From Apophysomyces variabilis (taxonomy: Eukaryota > Mucoromycota > Mucoromycetes > Mucorales > Mucoraceae), in the NCBI GenBank assembly GCA_002749535.1, contig MZZL01000387.1, positions 141,249-205,248 of the forward strand: 64,000 nt of DNA. Reading direction: 5' to 3'. The position numbers and the translations under genes are program-made. The notes below the pieces were generated by a model that saw only the letters and a program-made list of their open reading frames with translations, was not told the DNA's origin and ran no database searches. Of the stretch, positions 60,249 through 64,000 are shown piece by piece (within the stretch, counting starts at the first letter, position 1; each line of letters opens with the position of its first letter).

Positions 60249-61412
60249 ATGCGAAACTTTGCAATACCATTACTATTCTCAACAAAGTTGCTACTTTTAT
60301 TGTGCACATTATTATCTTTTTTAGTAGCATGCTCGGAGGCTTCACCTGCTCCGGCATCAATATCCGTTTCATCTCCATGCCTGACCATGCCGAAACCAAC
60401 GCCAACCATGCTACAACGAAGACACGAATACGACGACAATGGCAATAGCTACGATCATCATGACCGAACACATGACGACCCCAATAAAGCTGAACGACCC
60501 CATGCCAGTACTACAACTACAAACGAGAATGGTAGAACCATCATTGTCACAACAGTTATAATTGCGTCCGGTCCTGATCCCAACAAAGTGTACCATGATA
60601 TGGGAAGTGGAGCAAAACAACAACAGCAGGGAACGCCGATTGACGATCCGAATAAAAGCAGCGAAGACAGTAGTCTCGAAGAACAATTACGAGAAGACCA
60701 GGCAGCACTTCGTCGTATGGTTACTATTTTGTCCCTGGTCGGCGGATTGGGTGTGGTTGCTATTGTTGCAACCATTGTTATATTTGCACGAATGAGAATC
60801 CGAAAACGAAAACAAGCAGAAAGAGATCTAGAAGATCTGCACGCAGAAGATGACGCTGACAACCATAATGACGATAGCGATACCCATGAAGACGCCACCA
60901 CGAACTGTGCATCACCACGCTCTACTCATGAGATGACCGATCATTCTACTGCACAACCGCAGGAAAGCGGAATGGCACACGGTTTACGGTCAATGCCGAT
61001 ACCGTCGGCTCCGCCAGCGCCGACGTTATCATCCGTACGCTCACAGCTAGCTGTATACGATGGCCCGTCTCAACGGAGGCATATCATTTCGATGACTTCA
61101 CAAACCACACCAGCGCCATCAGCACCCACGGCAAAGGAACTTGATGCATTAGAAGCAGAAGATGAATTATGCAACCATCTGTCCGTTCACGGCTACGCGA
61201 TCGGGAGTGGGTCTAATGACCCCTTACCCAAGACCCAATGTCCTCATTGTGATCATTCGCCCATCCCAGATGCCCCTCCCCCAGCATACACTCCAAGCGC
61301 ACCGCCTTTGTATGCGATCCCTATAGAGAACGTCGTACTGGACAGTAGTCTATCCTCGTCGTCCACATCATCCTCTCATTTACTACCACAGCGACGACAT
61401 TCGCAATCATAA
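60249..61412 (+). CDS. Single-pass membrane protein with signal peptide and PPxY motif, unknown function
   Basis: One exon, 387 residues from the ATG at 60249 (MRNFAIPLLFSTKLLLLLCT, a clear signal peptide with a likely cut near SEASPAPAS). An ATG at 60153 would place 32 residues ahead of the signal and is less likely. The outside part (about 30-156) is hydrophilic, rich in Asn/Asp/His/Thr. A single membrane segment lies at about 157-179 (ILSLVGGLGVVAIVATIVIF) with a basic stop-transfer RMRIRKRKQ. The cytoplasmic tail (about 180-387) is Pro/Ser/His-rich and has PPPAYTPSAPP (about 341-351), a PPxY motif of the type bound by WW domains of Rsp5/Nedd4 ubiquitin ligases, plus a CPHCDHSP element. 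I do not know an orthologue; a ligase adaptor or surface sensor is a guess. Confidence 0.75.
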   Translation: MRNFAIPLLFSTKLLLLLCTLLSFLVACSEASPAPASISVSSPCLTMPKPTPTMLQRRHEYDDNGNSYDHHDRTHDDPNKAERPHASTTTTNENGRTIIVTTVIIASGPDPNKVYHDMGSGAKQQQQGTPIDDPNKSSEDSSLEEQLREDQAALRRMVTILSLVGGLGVVAIVATIVIFARMRIRKRKQAERDLEDLHAEDDADNHNDDSDTHEDATTNCASPRSTHEMTDHSTAQPQESGMAHGLRSMPIPSAPPAPTLSSVRSQLAVYDGPSQRRHIISMTSQTTPAPSAPTAKELDALEAEDELCNHLSVHGYAIGSGSNDPLPKTQCPHCDHSPIPDAPPPAYTPSAPPLYAIPIENVVLDSSLSSSSTSSSHLLPQRRHSQS

Positions 61413-64000
61413 AAAGTTTAATTTACCCAATGTGGCGGAGATATACGGATGACTGGATCATTCAACAGCGGACAAAAAAATCTGTAATTACTTATACCCG
61501 AACATCCTTATTCCATTTTCTACAAAACAATCTATTCTTGTTCATATGTATCACCACAACACTCCATAGTCTGTTACATACATTTTCATAATTAATGGAT
61601 ACTGGGCCAAAGCTGACCTATCCAAAATAAAACTTTGCTAATTTCATTTTGAAAGAGTATCGAACTGTGTCCTCGCAGAAATTATAATTGTTTGCTAAGG
61701 TAAAATGAAGAATAAATATCATTATTTTTGCTAGGAATGATCCGCATGCATGTTCATGACACTGTAGTATGGATCAACTTACGTTAAATGACAAAGGACG
61801 AAACTGAATTTGATACCTATATAAGATAAGGCAGACACAGCGTGCGCACAGCGGTTTACACGTATGCAATACATGAAAATTAGTGCTGGAGGTCATCGAA
61901 ACCAAACGTCTTAATGGAACGAAATCCAATGAAGTTTGTTTCTCCTCTACAGAATCCAATAGATTGGAAAATAAAAGCAATCTGCAAACCTCTATAAGAC
62001 ACATTCAGACCTCTGAACCAGAATAATGACACGTTTAATCACCTTAACAATCTAGCAGCTGAGGAAACTAAATTTTTCAAAACGGAATTCGAGATCCACT
62101 GTGTGTTGTTAATATCCTAATTGCGAAAAAATCAGTAAAGTGTTCAGCGTATATGTTTCTGCTTCTAATAGAGTGAATATGAGCAGGGTGGACATCTGAA
62201 TTACTGTGATTTATGAGTGGCATGCTCAGGTTTTCCAAATGTGTCAGGTGAATTCGCGAAATAAGACTTTACTTTTTGCAAGCGTAAGAATCTCAAAGCA
62301 GTTGGGCCAGGAGACAACATTTGTATCGACACGGGACCTTGTAGTTTTCGACTCTTTCGGTAAATATTTCATGATGTTGCTGTCCTTGTATGTTTACTTG
62401 CACGCCAAATATGGCACGTCGTTGACGGCCGACACTCGTCTCGGACGTTGTAGCAACCTCGTCCTTTGTCTCTAATTACGAAGCGCAGTATCTAATGAGA
62501 AGCATAAGTCGTTCTGACAATAGAATCCCACTGTACGCTATAGGACTAATTTATTTAGCTTGCGATATCTTTGTTTGATGATTTATGGACAGGTTTCTTA
62601 CTCTGGCTTGCAGTGTTCGTCAAAGCATATTTTGTCTGCCTTGTCCCAGGTTATATTCCAGAAAAGACAATTGTTCTCTGGAAAACACATAGCCTTATAT
62701 TGCCGTCTCCTGTTTTATCAGAAAAAGGAGCTATTTTAGGCGCTACCGGCAAAACACTCGTAGTGAATCTGAAGCGTTACATTAAATTCTTGCTCAGGTT
62801 AAGCATAATTCTTGACCTGACGACTGAGGCACACGTTGAGGAGAAAGAGATCAATACGTTTATTTGCTAGCAGTCATGCTTTTGTTTTACGGGAGAAAAT
62901 TCCGTATAAACATCTCCTGGGCCCAAAACACTTCATCAAAGCAGTAGGTTTCGTAATTGCAAGATCGACACCATTGGGTCGAGTATCTTGTCTTCATAGA
63001 ACCATGTCGGTTTGAAAACTTGATAACTGCATGGCAATACTTAGAAACGTCTAAACATATGTGCCCAAACTGTGGATTCCTACAAGCTTCATGGCTTTCA
63101 ATCTATCTTACATTGTGGACGTTGCTGTTCATTCAAGGGAGTTGATAGTGCTGTTTGACAAGCAGAAGTAGCATTAACCAAGTCCGTATTTGTACTCCAT
63201 CTTCAATACCTACCATAACCTACATACTTCCTCGTTTCTTTTATGTTGGTCCTACGGATTGAGCAGGCTGCCAGTATAAGTACGTAATCACATGGCTTTT
63301 TTTTCGTATTGCCATCTATATGGCTTCCTATATAACTTAAATCATAGGATGATCTAGTTTAAAGAGAGTATAACAAGACCTCAATTAGTTGCAACCCGAC
63401 AACTAAAGCTACGGAAATGGCACTGCGATAAATCGCACACTGATCCAAGAGGGTCAAATCGTTGGGAGGGTAAACTCCATTGTTTAACAACAGATTTATA
63501 GCTTTCTATCCAGGGAAGCAAAGAAAGCCCTATGGTAAAATAGGGATGAAAGCAAGTTTGAACCGGATATTCATTTCCCGCTCATGCTAGTTTACTGCTG
63601 TTTCATTTGGACAAGACAAATAGGAATATCTAAGATACAGACCCACAAGCTATTAGCGGCAATCGTGTTCTCTAGCAACAGCTACACTCTTCGAGGGAAG
63701 CGTGTCCCTATTTTTAGCTCCCCTGTGCCATGGAATCGGGGAAAAGGAGATAAAAAGGAGAAGTTTAAGCCATTCGGTTGTAGTAAGGATAAGCACTTTA
63801 CGAATACCTCCCTCAAGCCAGTAAAGCCTTAAACCTGTTTACACCGTTTAGAATGACGTTTAGGAATTGATAAGTCCCGCATGTGTCAGCGTCTGGAACA
63901 GATTCATTAATAAATGTCTAAAGCATCATACCTGCAATTCAAAACATTATATACTAGGAAACTAGTTTGTTAGGTATGTGTAAAGGGTCAGGAGAAATGT
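61413..64000. other. Gene-poor right end
   Basis: Several frames of 60-100 codons (62206-62475, 62571-62870, 62957-63145, 63584-63832, all plus) lack start codons in good context, known motifs or splice partners. Some may be eroded element DNA. Nothing else was recognised. Confidence 0.4.

Noticed and set aside
1..64000. tRNA or rRNA genes
   Set aside because: I looked for B-box-like GGTTCGAATCC and rRNA-like stretches on both strands and found none convincing; a dedicated scan such as tRNAscan-SE would be decisive.

Overview
The window is nuclear DNA of a fungus. Most genes are broken by short GT-AG introns (about 40-100 nt), and the products are fungal: Rpn10, Atp23, Yop1/REEP, a Rqt4/TRIP4-type protein, Tom1/HUWE1, RanGAP (Rna1), endopolyphosphatase Ppn1, and ribosomal proteins uS12 and eL22. 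A DUF3020 zinc-finger protein, a monocarboxylate-type MFS permease and decayed transposon proteins of a style I associate with Mucorales suggest an early-diverging Mucoromycota fungus. The lineage call is inference, because no search was possible.

Layout. 1-0.8 kb: left-cut gene with an in-frame stop (minus). 2.2-4.2 kb: RPS23, preceded by an exact 923-bp duplicate ending at a single N, probably an assembly artefact. 5.0-9.2 kb: mitochondrial J-domain protein (minus), RPN10 (minus) and ATP23 (plus). 9.9-10.5 kb: YOP1/REEP. 10.6-12.9 kb: repeat DNA with a truncated DDE transposase. 14.8-15.5 kb: small ricin-B-type lectin gene. 16.9-18.9 kb: decayed TnpB/Fanzor-like protein. 19.0-22.6 kb: TRIP4/Rqt4-like gene, then a tryptophan-motif protein. 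23.0-26.1 kb: SWI1/ARID1-like SWI/SNF subunit without a visible ARID. 26.4-38.4 kb: a 14-exon HUWE1/TOM1 HECT ligase (minus). 39.8-40.9 kb: C2H2 finger plus DUF3020 protein (minus). 41-47.8 kb: gene-poor, with repeat relics. 47.9-50.1 kb: MFS permease with a predicted 2-nt microexon. 51.8-53.1 kb: RanGAP. 53.2-54.8 kb: PPN1 (minus). 55.3-55.7 kb: RPL22. 55.7-60.2 kb: gene-poor. 60.2-61.4 kb: single-pass membrane protein with a PPxY motif. 61.4-64 kb: nothing recognised.

The genes are mostly housekeeping and unrelated; there is no evident cluster. Several touch the ubiquitin-proteasome and ribosome quality-control systems (RPN10, HUWE1, TRIP4-like, PPxY protein), which may be coincidence. Exon structures were derived by hand from frame continuity, splice-site consensus and family motifs, and every multi-exon CDS given as a confident call closes in frame. 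The points most worth checking are the 2-nt microexon, the catalytic cysteine codon of HUWE1 split by its last intron, the decayed TnpB/Fanzor-like element, the tryptophan-motif protein, and the RPS23 assembly duplication.
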